Origin: Agromyces agglutinans
GTDB taxonomy: Bacteria; Actinomycetota; Actinomycetes; Actinomycetales; Microbacteriaceae
Assembly: GCF_009647605.1 (NCBI RefSeq)
Contig: NZ_WJIF01000006.1
Span: 1 to 64,000 of the forward strand
Reading direction: 5' to 3'
DNA length: 64,000 nt
In this document: positions 1 to 7,582 of the stretch, one piece after another
Layout: every line of letters begins with the position of its first letter
Position numbering within the stretch: the first letter of the stretch is position 1
The notes under the pieces: model-generated
The model's database searches: none
What the model saw: the letters and a program-made list of their open reading frames with translations, nothing else
Told to the model about the DNA's origin: nothing
Translations under genes and position numbers: made by a program

Positions 1-79
1 CGCGCGCCCCCGCCGTGCGTCCCCGCCGCGCGCCCCCGCCGTGCGCCCCCGCCGTGCGCCCCCGCCGCGCGCCCCCGAC
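1..79. repeat. GC-rich short tandem repeat
   Basis: About five imperfect copies of a 13-15 base unit related to CCCCCGCCGTGCG run from the window edge to about 79. Every frame reads as Pro/Arg/Ala low complexity. It may be the end of a gene lying outside the window or a non-coding repeat; the edge prevents a decision. Confidence 0.6.
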
Positions 80-83
80 GCGC

Positions 84-170
84 GTCGGCGATTCAGGAAG
101 AATTCGGTCTCACCCGGCGTGTGGGATGCTGCGGCGCGGCGCGTCGCCACGGAGTTCCTGAATCGCCGAC
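84..170. repeat. 16-bp perfect inverted repeat around a 55-bp spacer
   Basis: GTCGGCGATTCAGGAA at 84-99 is matched exactly by its reverse complement at 155-170. The 55 bases between show no convincing gene. No clear target-site duplication flanks it. It could be a long-loop hairpin at the 3' end of an upstream gene or a small palindromic element. Confidence 0.7.
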
Positions 171-217
171 CGGGCGCGGGCGACACCAGCCGGTGCGGCG
201 AGCCGCTTGCATCGGCA

Positions 218-233
218 TCGAACGTATGTTCGA
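218..233 (+). promoter_or_regulatory. LexA (SOS) box
   Basis: TCGAACGTATGTTCGA is a perfect palindrome (TCGAAC-N4-GTTCGA) of the actinobacterial LexA operator type. It ends 8 bases before the ATG of the radical SAM gene at 242, so LexA bound here would cover the promoter or start region. This predicts DNA-damage induction of that gene. Confidence 0.85.
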
Positions 234-241
234 ATAGGTCC

Positions 242-1333
242 ATGAGGTGGAGCGGGCAGGAGTTGGGCGTCGCGAACGCCGACGCACTGCCCGGGCTCGC
301 GAAGCTCAACAACCTCGTGCGCTCGGTGCAGACACCCGAGTTCGCGGGTGTGACCTTCCACGAGGTGCTCGCGAAGTCGGCGCTCAACCACGTTCCGGGC
401 GCCTCCGCGATGCCCTTCGCGTGGACCATCAACCCCTTCCGGGGCTGCAGCCATGCTTGCTCATACTGCTTCGCCCGCCCAACCCACGAGTACCTCGACC
501 TCGACGCGGGCGACGACTTCGACCGGCAGATCATCGTCAAGGTCAACGTCGGCGACGTGCTCCGTAAAGAGCTGGCCCGGCCGTCGTGGCGGCACGAGCA
601 CGTCGCGCTCGGCACGAACACCGATCCGTACCAGCGCGCCGAGGGCCGGTACTCGCTCATGCCCGACATCATCGAGGCGCTCGCGACGAGCGGCACGCCG
701 CTCAGCATCCTCACGAAGGGCACGCTGCTGCGTCGCGACCTCCCGCTGCTGAAGGATGCCTCGGCCCACGCGCCGGTCGACCTCGCGATGTCGATCGCGG
801 TGTACGACCACGACCTGCAGCAGTCCGTCGAGCCAGGTACCCCGTCGACCAAGGCGAGGCTGCAGACCGTCACCGCCGTACGCGACGCGGGGTTCGACTG
901 CGGCGTGTTCCTGATGCCGATCCTCCCGTACCTCACCGACACCCGGGCGCACCTCGACGACGCCATCCGGCAGGCGAAGGAGGCGGGCGCCACGCACGTC
1001 ACCTGGGCGGCCCTGCACCTGCGCGGTTCGGTGAAGCCGTGGTTCATGCAGTGGCTCGAGCGGGAGCATCCCGACCTGGTGCCGAAGTACCGGTCGATGT
1101 ACTACGGACGCAACGCATACGCGCCGAAGGAGTACCGCGCGTGGCTCGGTGAACGCATGCGGCCCATCCTGCGTGCGCGCGGCATGGGTACGCGCGCGCC
1201 CGATCCGACGACGGGCGGAGTCCGCTCGAGTGCGCTCCGCGGTACAGTGCCGCGGGCGGGCGCAGCGACGGCGACGAGCCGGCAGCCGGTGCCGGACTTC
1301 GCGCCGCCGCCGGATCCGTCGGCGCTCTTCTGA
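242..1333 (+). CDS. Rv2578c-like radical SAM protein
   Basis: A 363-residue protein of the radical SAM superfamily. The [4Fe-4S]/SAM cluster motif CSHACSYC (Cys-x3-Cys-x2-Cys) lies at about residues 65-72, preceded by NPFRGC. The TIM-barrel part follows, with LGTNTDPYQ and a LTKGTL strand, as in the spore-photolyase-like group that includes mycobacterial Rv2578c. The C-terminal 50 residues are low complexity (Gly/Ala/Pro/Arg). The ATG at 242 is chosen because the family homology begins soon after it and the SOS box ends 8 bases upstream; an open frame from 41 is an artefact of the GC-rich repeat. No ribosome site is obvious, so the message may be leaderless. The substrate is unknown; the SOS box suggests a DNA or nucleotide damage role. 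Confidence 0.85.
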   Translation: MRWSGQELGVANADALPGLAKLNNLVRSVQTPEFAGVTFHEVLAKSALNHVPGASAMPFAWTINPFRGCSHACSYCFARPTHEYLDLDAGDDFDRQIIVKVNVGDVLRKELARPSWRHEHVALGTNTDPYQRAEGRYSLMPDIIEALATSGTPLSILTKGTLLRRDLPLLKDASAHAPVDLAMSIAVYDHDLQQSVEPGTPSTKARLQTVTAVRDAGFDCGVFLMPILPYLTDTRAHLDDAIRQAKEAGATHVTWAALHLRGSVKPWFMQWLEREHPDLVPKYRSMYYGRNAYAPKEYRAWLGERMRPILRARGMGTRAPDPTTGGVRSSALRGTVPRAGAATATSRQPVPDFAPPPDPSALF

Positions 1334-1488
1334 CGGCCGCACGTCGGCTCTCCTGCCCGCTCGCCGCCGCCCAGCGCAACATTCCGTTCGCGGAACGTTC
1401 ATTTCCCGTGGCGAGAGCGCTCCCGGTGCGATAATCCGCAGGAGACGCGATACCGCCGTCTCGCACGAGAACGCGACCCGGAGGGATC

Positions 1489-2781
1489 ATGGCGCTGGGG
1501 CTACCCGAGCATCTGGCGCGCGACACGCTCAGCCACGGGCTCAACCGCGCGGCGCAGGCTGCCGCGCTGGTGTGCCTGCTCGCCGCGATCGGCGTCGCGA
1601 TCACGAGTGCGCTGACGGGCGAGTACCCCGAACGCTGGTGGGTAGTCCTCGGCTGCCTGGCGATGGCGGGACTGCTGGCGCTCGTGGCCTTCCTGCCGTC
1701 GGTGCTCACGGTGATCGCGTTCCTCGCAGCCGGCGCCGGGGTGGTCTTCATGGCCACGACGCTGGTGCTCACTCCGGATTCGATGTTCCCCGACGTGAAC
1801 AACCCGCTCATCGGACTGCCGCTCGCCGCGATGGTGCTCGTCGGCGGTCCGGGCGCCGGGACGTGGACCGCGGTCGCCTGGACCCTCGTCGCCTACCTCG
1901 CGGGCGAGGCCGCGGTCTTCGCGGGCGGCTTGACGCTCGGCCATCCGTGGGCGCCGAGCCTGGTGCCGACGTTCGCGCTCGTGATCGTGCTGATCGTGCG
2001 GGCGTACGACGGCCTCACCCGCCGCGGCCAGCCCCGTCGGCGCACCGGTCTGCACCAGGCGAGCCAGCGCGCGCGCGACCTGAGCCTGCGCCACGACTTC
2101 GAGTTGCGCGCCACCGCCCGGCTCAACGACATCGCGCTCAGCCACCTCGTCGAGATCGCGGCATCGGGCTCGGGCCAGGTCGACGAGCGCCTTCGCGCCG
2201 GCATCCGCCGCGACCTCAGCCTCATCGTCGGCCGCGACTGGGCGATCGACCATTCGCGCGAGGCCCACACGTTCGCGGCGCCCGACGGCGAGGCGCCCGG
2301 CACGACGACGAGTACCCTGAGTCGCCCGGATCCCCGCGCCTTCGGCGGAGCATCGGATGCCGCATCCGACGCCCTGCCCGGCACCGAGCCGGCCGACCTC
2401 CTTCCCGAAGCCTTCGAGGCCGCGGCGACCGCGGGCGTGACCGTGCAGGTCACGGGCGACCTCGGCGTCGTCGCGCACCTCACGCCCGAGCGCCGCGACG
2501 CCCTCGACGGCGCTGTGGCGCAGTGCCTCGTGAACGTGGGGCGGCACGCCGGCGTCGGCATCGCCGAGATCGTCGCCGGCAGCGGTGGGGGCGAGGTGAC
2601 GATCGCCGTGATCGACGAGGGCGACGGCTTCGATCCCGCCGGCGTGCCCGCCGATCGAATCGGCATCCGCATCTCGATCCAGGCGCGGCTCGAGCAATTC
2701 GGCGGCACGGTGCGCCTCTGGTCGACGGCGGGCATCGGCACGACGGTCGTGCTCACGCTGCCGATGGAGGGGCGATCATGA
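1489..2781 (+). CDS. Membrane sensor with histidine-kinase-type ATPase domain
   Basis: A 430-residue protein. Several hydrophobic segments lie between about residues 20 and 175, then a cytoplasmic region. The C-terminal 100 residues form a HATPase_c domain: N box LVNVGRHAG (about 345), G1 box DEGDGFDP (about 370) and G2 GIGTTV (about 415), most like NarL-family kinases. I cannot find a standard HisKA_3 phosphoacceptor motif; the helix with ARLNDIALSHL near 205 is the only candidate. The ATG follows GGAGGG at 1480-1485. Its stop overlaps the next start (ATGA), so the two are translationally coupled. No response regulator is adjacent. It is either a divergent kinase or an ATP-binding sensor acting with its neighbour. 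Confidence 0.7.
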   Translation: MALGLPEHLARDTLSHGLNRAAQAAALVCLLAAIGVAITSALTGEYPERWWVVLGCLAMAGLLALVAFLPSVLTVIAFLAAGAGVVFMATTLVLTPDSMFPDVNNPLIGLPLAAMVLVGGPGAGTWTAVAWTLVAYLAGEAAVFAGGLTLGHPWAPSLVPTFALVIVLIVRAYDGLTRRGQPRRRTGLHQASQRARDLSLRHDFELRATARLNDIALSHLVEIAASGSGQVDERLRAGIRRDLSLIVGRDWAIDHSREAHTFAAPDGEAPGTTTSTLSRPDPRAFGGASDAASDALPGTEPADLLPEAFEAAATAGVTVQVTGDLGVVAHLTPERRDALDGAVAQCLVNVGRHAGVGIAEIVAGSGGGEVTIAVIDEGDGFDPAGVPADRIGIRISIQARLEQFGGTVRLWSTAGIGTTVVLTLPMEGRS

Positions 2782-3926
2782 CGAGGGTGCTCCGCCTCAG
2801 CCAGCAGGCGATCGATCCGCTCGGCGCGATCACGTCCATGGGCATCACGTGGATCGGCGCGGGTCTCGCGGGGGTGATCCCGATCGTCACGGCGATCGCT
2901 CATGCCGACGAGATGGTCAACCCCGCGGCATCCGTCGTCGGGGTCGTGTTCGCGATCATGGCGAGCGTCGCCGCGGCGGCGGGCGTGGCGCCGAGCCGGG
3001 CGCCGTTCACCTCCGAACGGCTCGCGCTCGTGACGACGCTCGCGCTCGTCGCGGCGATCGCGGAGTACGTCTCGACGGCCGGACGCAACCGCTTCGTCTA
3101 CGACGACTACGGGCCGGCGATCATCGGCATCCTGCTGCTCTCGCTCGCACCCTTCTGCACGTGGGTGTCCCTCGCGGCGGCGGGCGTGTTCTCGTCGGGG
3201 GTGCTCTCGGTGCTGGTGCTCGGCGTCGCCCGTTCGACCGCGACCTCGGCACCGCTGCCGGCGTACCTCATCGTGAACGCCGCGGGCGTGCTCGCCTTCA
3301 CCGCCGCGGCCGTCGCCTACTCGGTCACCGTGGTGGGCGGCATCCTCGCTTGGCAGCGCGAGGCGAATCGCGAGGCGCTGCGGCGCGACCGCGAACGCGA
3401 CGCGGGCGTCGACGCGCGCTCGCCCATGTCGCGCGTGTCGATGCTGCGCCGCGAGGTGCTGCCGTTCCTCGCCCAGGTCATGACGTCCGACCGGATCTCG
3501 GTGCAGGACGCCGACCGGGCGCGCGAGCTCGCCGAGGAGTTGCGCCGTGCGCTGCGGGCCGGCATCGACTCGACGTGGCTCGACGACCTCGCCGCGAGCC
3601 TCGTCGCTCCCGGCGGAGCATCCGTGCAGGTCATCGACCCGGGAGCCGACGCGCGACACTTCATCGACGACCAGCGCACGGCGGTCACCGCCCTGCTGAG
3701 CTGGCTCGCCGGTGGCGACCGGGCGTCATCGATCACCGTGCGCACCGAGCGCGACACGGGCGACGCCGGTGGCCGGCTCGTCGTCGAGGCCGAACGCGGG
3801 CGCGAGTCGATCTCGCGGCGCGAGTTCGAACGGTTCGCGGCCGTCGCGCGGTCGGTCGGACTTGGCACGAAGACGGACTTCGCCGATGACCGCGTGCGGG
3901 TCGAGCTCGCGTACGCGGCGGAGTGA
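2778..3926 (+). CDS. Membrane protein with degenerate kinase-like C-terminus
   Basis: A 382-residue protein with about six hydrophobic segments in residues 15-200, then an Arg-rich cytoplasmic linker and a C-terminal domain of about 150 residues. That domain is arranged like a sensor kinase (helical hairpin, then alternating beta strands) but lacks recognisable N and G boxes. The ATG at 2778 overlaps the preceding stop by four bases. The pair probably forms one functional unit, with the upstream protein binding ATP and this one acting as a partner or sensor. I do not recognise a named family. Confidence 0.65.
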   Translation: MTRVLRLSQQAIDPLGAITSMGITWIGAGLAGVIPIVTAIAHADEMVNPAASVVGVVFAIMASVAAAAGVAPSRAPFTSERLALVTTLALVAAIAEYVSTAGRNRFVYDDYGPAIIGILLLSLAPFCTWVSLAAAGVFSSGVLSVLVLGVARSTATSAPLPAYLIVNAAGVLAFTAAAVAYSVTVVGGILAWQREANREALRRDRERDAGVDARSPMSRVSMLRREVLPFLAQVMTSDRISVQDADRARELAEELRRALRAGIDSTWLDDLAASLVAPGGASVQVIDPGADARHFIDDQRTAVTALLSWLAGGDRASSITVRTERDTGDAGGRLVVEAERGRESISRREFERFAAVARSVGLGTKTDFADDRVRVELAYAAE

Positions 3927-3973
3927 GACGGCGCCCGATCGCGGCGGCGTGACGCCGTCGGGTCGCGGCCGGG

Positions 3974-3979
3974 TACGAT
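3974..3979 (+). promoter_or_regulatory. -10 element of a probable leaderless promoter (tdk)
   Basis: TACGAT lies 7 bases before the ATG at 3987 and there is no Shine-Dalgarno sequence. The spacing puts transcription start on or beside the start codon. Confidence 0.6.
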
Positions 3980-3986
3980 CGTTGCG

Positions 3987-4625
3987 ATGGCCAAGCTCTA
4001 CTTCCGCTACGGCGCGATGAACTCGGGCAAGTCGACGGCGCTGCTGCAGGCGGCCTTCAACTACGAGGAGCGCGGCCACGAGGTGCTGCTCGCGAAGCCG
4101 TCGGTCGACACGAAGGGCGATCGCAACATCGTCTCGCGGCTCGGCATGACACGAGAGGTCGACTTCACGATCTCGCCCGGCGAGGGCGTGCTCGACGCGT
4201 TCCAGCACCACCGCACGCGGGTGATCGAGCAGACCGGGCGCGACGTGAGCTGCCTGCTCGTCGACGAGGCGCAGTTCCTCACCACGCGCCAGGTCGACGA
4301 CCTGCTGCGCATCGCGTTGCTCGACGCGATCCCGGTGCTCGCGTACGGCATCCGCACCGACTTCCAGACGGTCGCGTTCCCGGGCAGTCGGCGCCTGCTG
4401 GAGGTCGCGCACAGCCTCGAGGAGCTGAAGACGATCTGCCGCTGCGGCCGCAAGGCGATCTTCAACGGGCGCACCATCGACGGCCGCTTCGTGTTCGACG
4501 GCGACCAGGTCGCGATCGACGGCGCCGAGGTCGCCTACGAGTCGCTCTGCGGCGTCTGCTACCTCCAGGAGTCGGGCGGCGTGCTCGACGGGCACCCCGC
4601 GCCGGCCGGCTCGTCGGTCGAGTAG
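3987..4625 (+). CDS. tdk: Thymidine kinase (type II)
   Basis: A 212-residue cytosolic enzyme that phosphorylates thymidine to dTMP with ATP (pyrimidine salvage). The Walker A loop GAMNSGKST is at residues 9-17, the Walker B-like LLVDEAQFL at about 90, and a zinc-binding lasso is formed by CRC near 150 and CGVC near 188. Length and motif order fit the bacterial type II family. A separate thymidylate kinase (tmk) lies at 44827. Transcription is probably leaderless. It converges on the CPBP gene, with a hairpin over its stop codon. Confidence 0.93.
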   Translation: MAKLYFRYGAMNSGKSTALLQAAFNYEERGHEVLLAKPSVDTKGDRNIVSRLGMTREVDFTISPGEGVLDAFQHHRTRVIEQTGRDVSCLLVDEAQFLTTRQVDDLLRIALLDAIPVLAYGIRTDFQTVAFPGSRRLLEVAHSLEELKTICRCGRKAIFNGRTIDGRFVFDGDQVAIDGAEVAYESLCGVCYLQESGGVLDGHPAPAGSSVE

Positions 4626-4634
4626 CGACCGACG
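4612..4634. terminator. Bidirectional hairpin at the tdk stop codon
   Basis: CGTCGGTC (4612-4619) pairs perfectly with GACCGACG (4627-4634) across a 7-base loop that contains the tdk stop. It sits between two convergent genes, fitting a shared terminator. Its left half, CGTCGGTCGAGT, recurs exactly at 56161-56172. Confidence 0.6.
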
Positions 4635-4648
4635 GGGCGCCGACGAAC

Positions 4649-5413
4649 TCACCCGACCAGCAGCGCCACGAGCAGCCCGTTGTAGACCGCGTGCGCGATG
4701 ATCGCGCCGCCGAGGCGTCCGGTGAGCACCGCGAGCGCGCCGGCCGCCAGGCCGAACGCGAACGCGGATGCCCCGGTCACGAGCGCCGTCGCGGGGGTCG
4801 GAGCCTCGACGGTGTGCAGCAGCCCGAACAACACCGCGCTGACGACGACCCCGATCGCGGCGGCCGTGCGGCTCCCGGCGCCCGACGCCACAGCGCTGTC
4901 GCGCACGGCCGGCACGACGAGTCCGCGGAAGAACCACTCCTCGACGAACGGCCCGACGAGGATCGGCGCCACGACGAGCGCGAGCCAGGCCGTGGCCGGG
5001 TCGACCTCGAGCTGCACGCCGCTGCCCGACATCCGGCCGAGCACGGCGATCTCGATCGCCGCGGCGACTCCGCGCAGGACGAGCGCGACGCCGACGCCCC
5101 ACAGCAGGTCGATGGGCCGGAACGCCAGGGGCACGAGCGCCGGCCGGCTGTCGGCCGAGGCATCCGATCGCGTCTCGGCGGGCAACGTGTCGGCGGGCAA
5201 CGTTCCCGCCCGTGGCATCCCCGCCCGCCGCCACGCGACCAGCGTCGCGATCGCGAGCGGCAGCCAGACGACGAGGTAGGCGCCGATCGCCTGCGCGACC
5301 GGGGGCAGCACGACCGTGCGCACGACCTGCGCCCAGACCAGGATCCCCGCGAGCGCGAGCAGGATTCCGATCGCGGCATCCCGCAGCCCGGCATTCGCCC
5401 CGTGCCCACCCAC
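4649..5413 (-). CDS. CPBP family intramembrane metalloprotease
   Basis: A 254-residue polytopic membrane protein. The family motifs are EEWFFRGL (motif 1, Glu-Glu-x3-Arg) at about 160, FGLLHT (motif 2) at about 195 and AHAVYN (motif 3) near 243, matching the Abi/CAAX-protease glutamic-type fold. The substrate is unknown; relatives act on prenylated or membrane proteins or in bacteriocin immunity. The start is GTG at 5413 with TACGCT at 5426-5421 on the same strand, seven bases upstream, so leaderless transcription is likely. Confidence 0.85.
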   Translation of the reverse strand: MGGHGANAGLRDAAIGILLALAGILVWAQVVRTVVLPPVAQAIGAYLVVWLPLAIATLVAWRRAGMPRAGTLPADTLPAETRSDASADSRPALVPLAFRPIDLLWGVGVALVLRGVAAAIEIAVLGRMSGSGVQLEVDPATAWLALVVAPILVGPFVEEWFFRGLVVPAVRDSAVASGAGSRTAAAIGVVVSAVLFGLLHTVEAPTPATALVTGASAFAFGLAAGALAVLTGRLGGAIIAHAVYNGLLVALLVG

Positions 5414-5420
5414 GTACGCG

Positions 5421-5426
5421 AGCGTA
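5421..5426 (-). promoter_or_regulatory. -10 element of a probable leaderless promoter (CPBP gene)
   Basis: On the minus strand TACGCT is followed by 7 bases and then the GTG start at 5413, with no ribosome-binding sequence between. Confidence 0.5.
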
Positions 5427-5573
5427 GCGGCGTGACGACTCGCGATGAGCGGTCGCAGGGCGGCGCGCGCGATCCCGCGGCGTTTTCCGTCACCGTTCTT
5501 GCGCCAGGACGCAGTGCATGTGGGAGCATGAACCCAGCGACACCATCAGTGGGGACTGACGAAGCGGGGGCTT

Positions 5574-6986
5574 GTGGAGCTGCGTGACTACATCCGCATC
5601 TTGCGGCAGAACTGGGTGATCATCGTGGCCTGCGTGCTGCTCGGCATCGGGGCGGGCGCGGTCTACTCGCTCACGCAGACGCCGCTGTACAGCTCATCGG
5701 CGAAGGTGTTCGTGTCGACGTCGAACGGCGGCACCATCGGCGAGCTGACCCAGGGCAGCACGTTCACGCAGCAGCGCGTGACGACGTACGCCGATCTCGT
5801 GGGCACACCGATCGTGCTGCTCCCGGTCGTCGGCGACCTCCAACTCGACCTGACCGGTGAGGAGCTCACGCGCAAGGTGAGCGCGGCGGCCCTGCCCGAC
5901 ACGACCCTGATCGAGATCACGGTGACCGATCCCGATCCCGCGCTCGCCGCCGAGATCGCGACGGCCGTCTCCGAGAGCCTCACCAAGGTGGTCGCGTCGA
6001 TCGAGACGACGCAGACGACGGATGCCGCGGGCGAGACGACCTCCGCATCGCCGGTGAGCCTCACGCTCGTGCAGCACGCCGCGGTGCCGCAGAAGCCGAT
6101 CAGCCCGAACGTGCCGCTGAACATCGTGCTCGGCGCGTTCATCGGGCTCGCCCTCGGCATCGGCATCGCCGTGCTGCGCGCAACGCTCGACACGCGCATC
6201 CGCAGTGAGCGCGACGTCGAGCTCATCACCGATACCCCGGTCATCGGCGGCATCGTCTTCGATCCCAAGGCGAAGGAGCGCCCGCTGATCGTGCACGCCG
6301 ATCCGCACTCGCCGCGTGCGGAATCGTTCCGATCGCTGCGCACGAACCTGCAGTTCCTCGATCTCGATCGAGCCGACCGTGCGTTCGTCGTGACGTCGTC
6401 GGTCGAGGCCGAGGGCAAGTCGACGACGGCCGCGAACCTGTCGATCGCGCTCGCCGACGCGGGCGCGCGGGTGCTGCTCGTCGACGCCGACCTGCGCCGG
6501 CCGAAGGTCGCGAGCTACCTCGGCATCGAGGGCGCCGTCGGCCTCACCGACCTGCTGATCGGGCGTGCGACGCTCGCCGACGTGATCCAGCCGTGGGGGC
6601 GCGACCAGATGTTCGTGCTGCCGGCCGGTCAGGTGCCGCCCAACCCGTCGGAGCTGCTCGGCTCGACCGCGATGCTCGAGACGGTGCGCGAGCTGAACCG
6701 CGCGTTCGACGTCGTGCTGTTCGACGCACCTCCGCTGCTGCCGGTGACGGATGCCGCGGTGCTCACCCGCGCGGTCGGCGCGGCGATCATCGTCGTCGCG
6801 GCAGGGCGTGCGCACAAGGGCCAGCTCAAGGGCGCGATCGACGTGCTCGACAACGTGGATGCCCCGGCCGCAGGCATCGTGCTGACGATGCTGCCGACCA
6901 AGGGCCCCGACGCCTACGGCTACGGGCGCTACGGCTACGGGCAGGGGTACGGATACGGCTACGCGCCGCGGGAGACGGTGGGCTAG
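5574..6986 (+). CDS. Polysaccharide co-polymerase / tyrosine autokinase (Wzz-BY-kinase)
   Basis: A 470-residue fusion typical of actinobacterial capsule/EPS loci. The N-terminal Wzz domain starts with MELRDYIRILRQNW and has membrane helices near residues 15-35 and 175-195. The cytoplasmic BY-kinase has Walker A ending GKST (281-284), Walker A' LLVDADLRRP (about 302) and Walker B VVLFDAPP (about 380). It ends in a Tyr-rich cluster (YGYGRYGYGQGYGYGY) that would be autophosphorylated. It should control chain length and export, with the phosphatase encoded next as its partner. The start is GTG, as the ELRDY homology begins at once. It is the first gene of the EPS operon. Confidence 0.92.
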   Translation: MELRDYIRILRQNWVIIVACVLLGIGAGAVYSLTQTPLYSSSAKVFVSTSNGGTIGELTQGSTFTQQRVTTYADLVGTPIVLLPVVGDLQLDLTGEELTRKVSAAALPDTTLIEITVTDPDPALAAEIATAVSESLTKVVASIETTQTTDAAGETTSASPVSLTLVQHAAVPQKPISPNVPLNIVLGAFIGLALGIGIAVLRATLDTRIRSERDVELITDTPVIGGIVFDPKAKERPLIVHADPHSPRAESFRSLRTNLQFLDLDRADRAFVVTSSVEAEGKSTTAANLSIALADAGARVLLVDADLRRPKVASYLGIEGAVGLTDLLIGRATLADVIQPWGRDQMFVLPAGQVPPNPSELLGSTAMLETVRELNRAFDVVLFDAPPLLPVTDAAVLTRAVGAAIIVVAAGRAHKGQLKGAIDVLDNVDAPAAGIVLTMLPTKGPDAYGYGRYGYGQGYGYGYAPRETVG

Positions 6987-7582
6987 TGGAGGTGCTCGTC
7001 GTGTGCACCGGCAACGTGTGCCGATCGCCGATCGCCGCGCAGCTGCTCGGCGCCCGGCTCGCGCGGCTCGGCATCGAGGCCGACGTGACGAGCGCCGGCA
7101 CCCGCGCGCTGGTCGGCTCGCCGATGACGCCCGAGGCGATCGACGTGCTCGCCGGTTTCGGCGTCGAACCCGCCGGCCACGCCGCCCGACAGCTCACCGA
7201 GGGGCTGGTCCGCGGGTCCGAGCTCATCCTGACCGCGACGCGCGCGCACCGCGCCGAGGTCGCCTCGATGGTGCCGGCCGCCGCGAGGCGGGCGTACACG
7301 CTGCACGAGTTCGCGCGCGTGGCATCCGTCGTCAGCCTCGACCGCCCCGACGCAGACGCAACCGACCCGACCGGGCTCCTGCGGAGCCTGGTCGCCGCCG
7401 CGCCCACCCAGCGCGGCTTCGCGGCACCCCCCGCGAACCCCGACGACGACGACGTCGTCGATCCGTACCGGCGGCCACCCGAGGTCTACGTCGAGGCGGG
7501 TGAGCGCATCGACCTCGCGGTCGCGGCGCTCACCGAAGCCCTCCTCGCTCCGATCGGGCCGGGTGGTCGTGGTGGCGCGTGA
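6986..7582 (+). CDS. Low-molecular-weight protein-tyrosine phosphatase
   Basis: A 198-residue cytosolic phosphatase that should dephosphorylate the Tyr tail of the preceding BY-kinase. The P-loop CTGNVCRS has Cys7 and Arg13, and the general-acid Asp is in DPYRRP near 165. The family is usually about 150 residues; here about 45 extra residues lie between the usual core and the DPYRRP loop, rich in Asp, Pro and Ala. The GTG start overlaps the kinase stop by one base, which indicates tight coupling. Confidence 0.9.
   Translation: MEVLVVCTGNVCRSPIAAQLLGARLARLGIEADVTSAGTRALVGSPMTPEAIDVLAGFGVEPAGHAARQLTEGLVRGSELILTATRAHRAEVASMVPAAARRAYTLHEFARVASVVSLDRPDADATDPTGLLRSLVAAAPTQRGFAAPPANPDDDDVVDPYRRPPEVYVEAGERIDLAVAALTEALLAPIGPGGRGGA

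Noticed and set aside
1149-2777. Long plus-strand frame continuous with the second sensor gene
   Set aside because: The first 540 codons are the shifted shadow of the HATPase sensor gene (Arg/His-rich); the real gene begins at the ATGA overlap at 2778.
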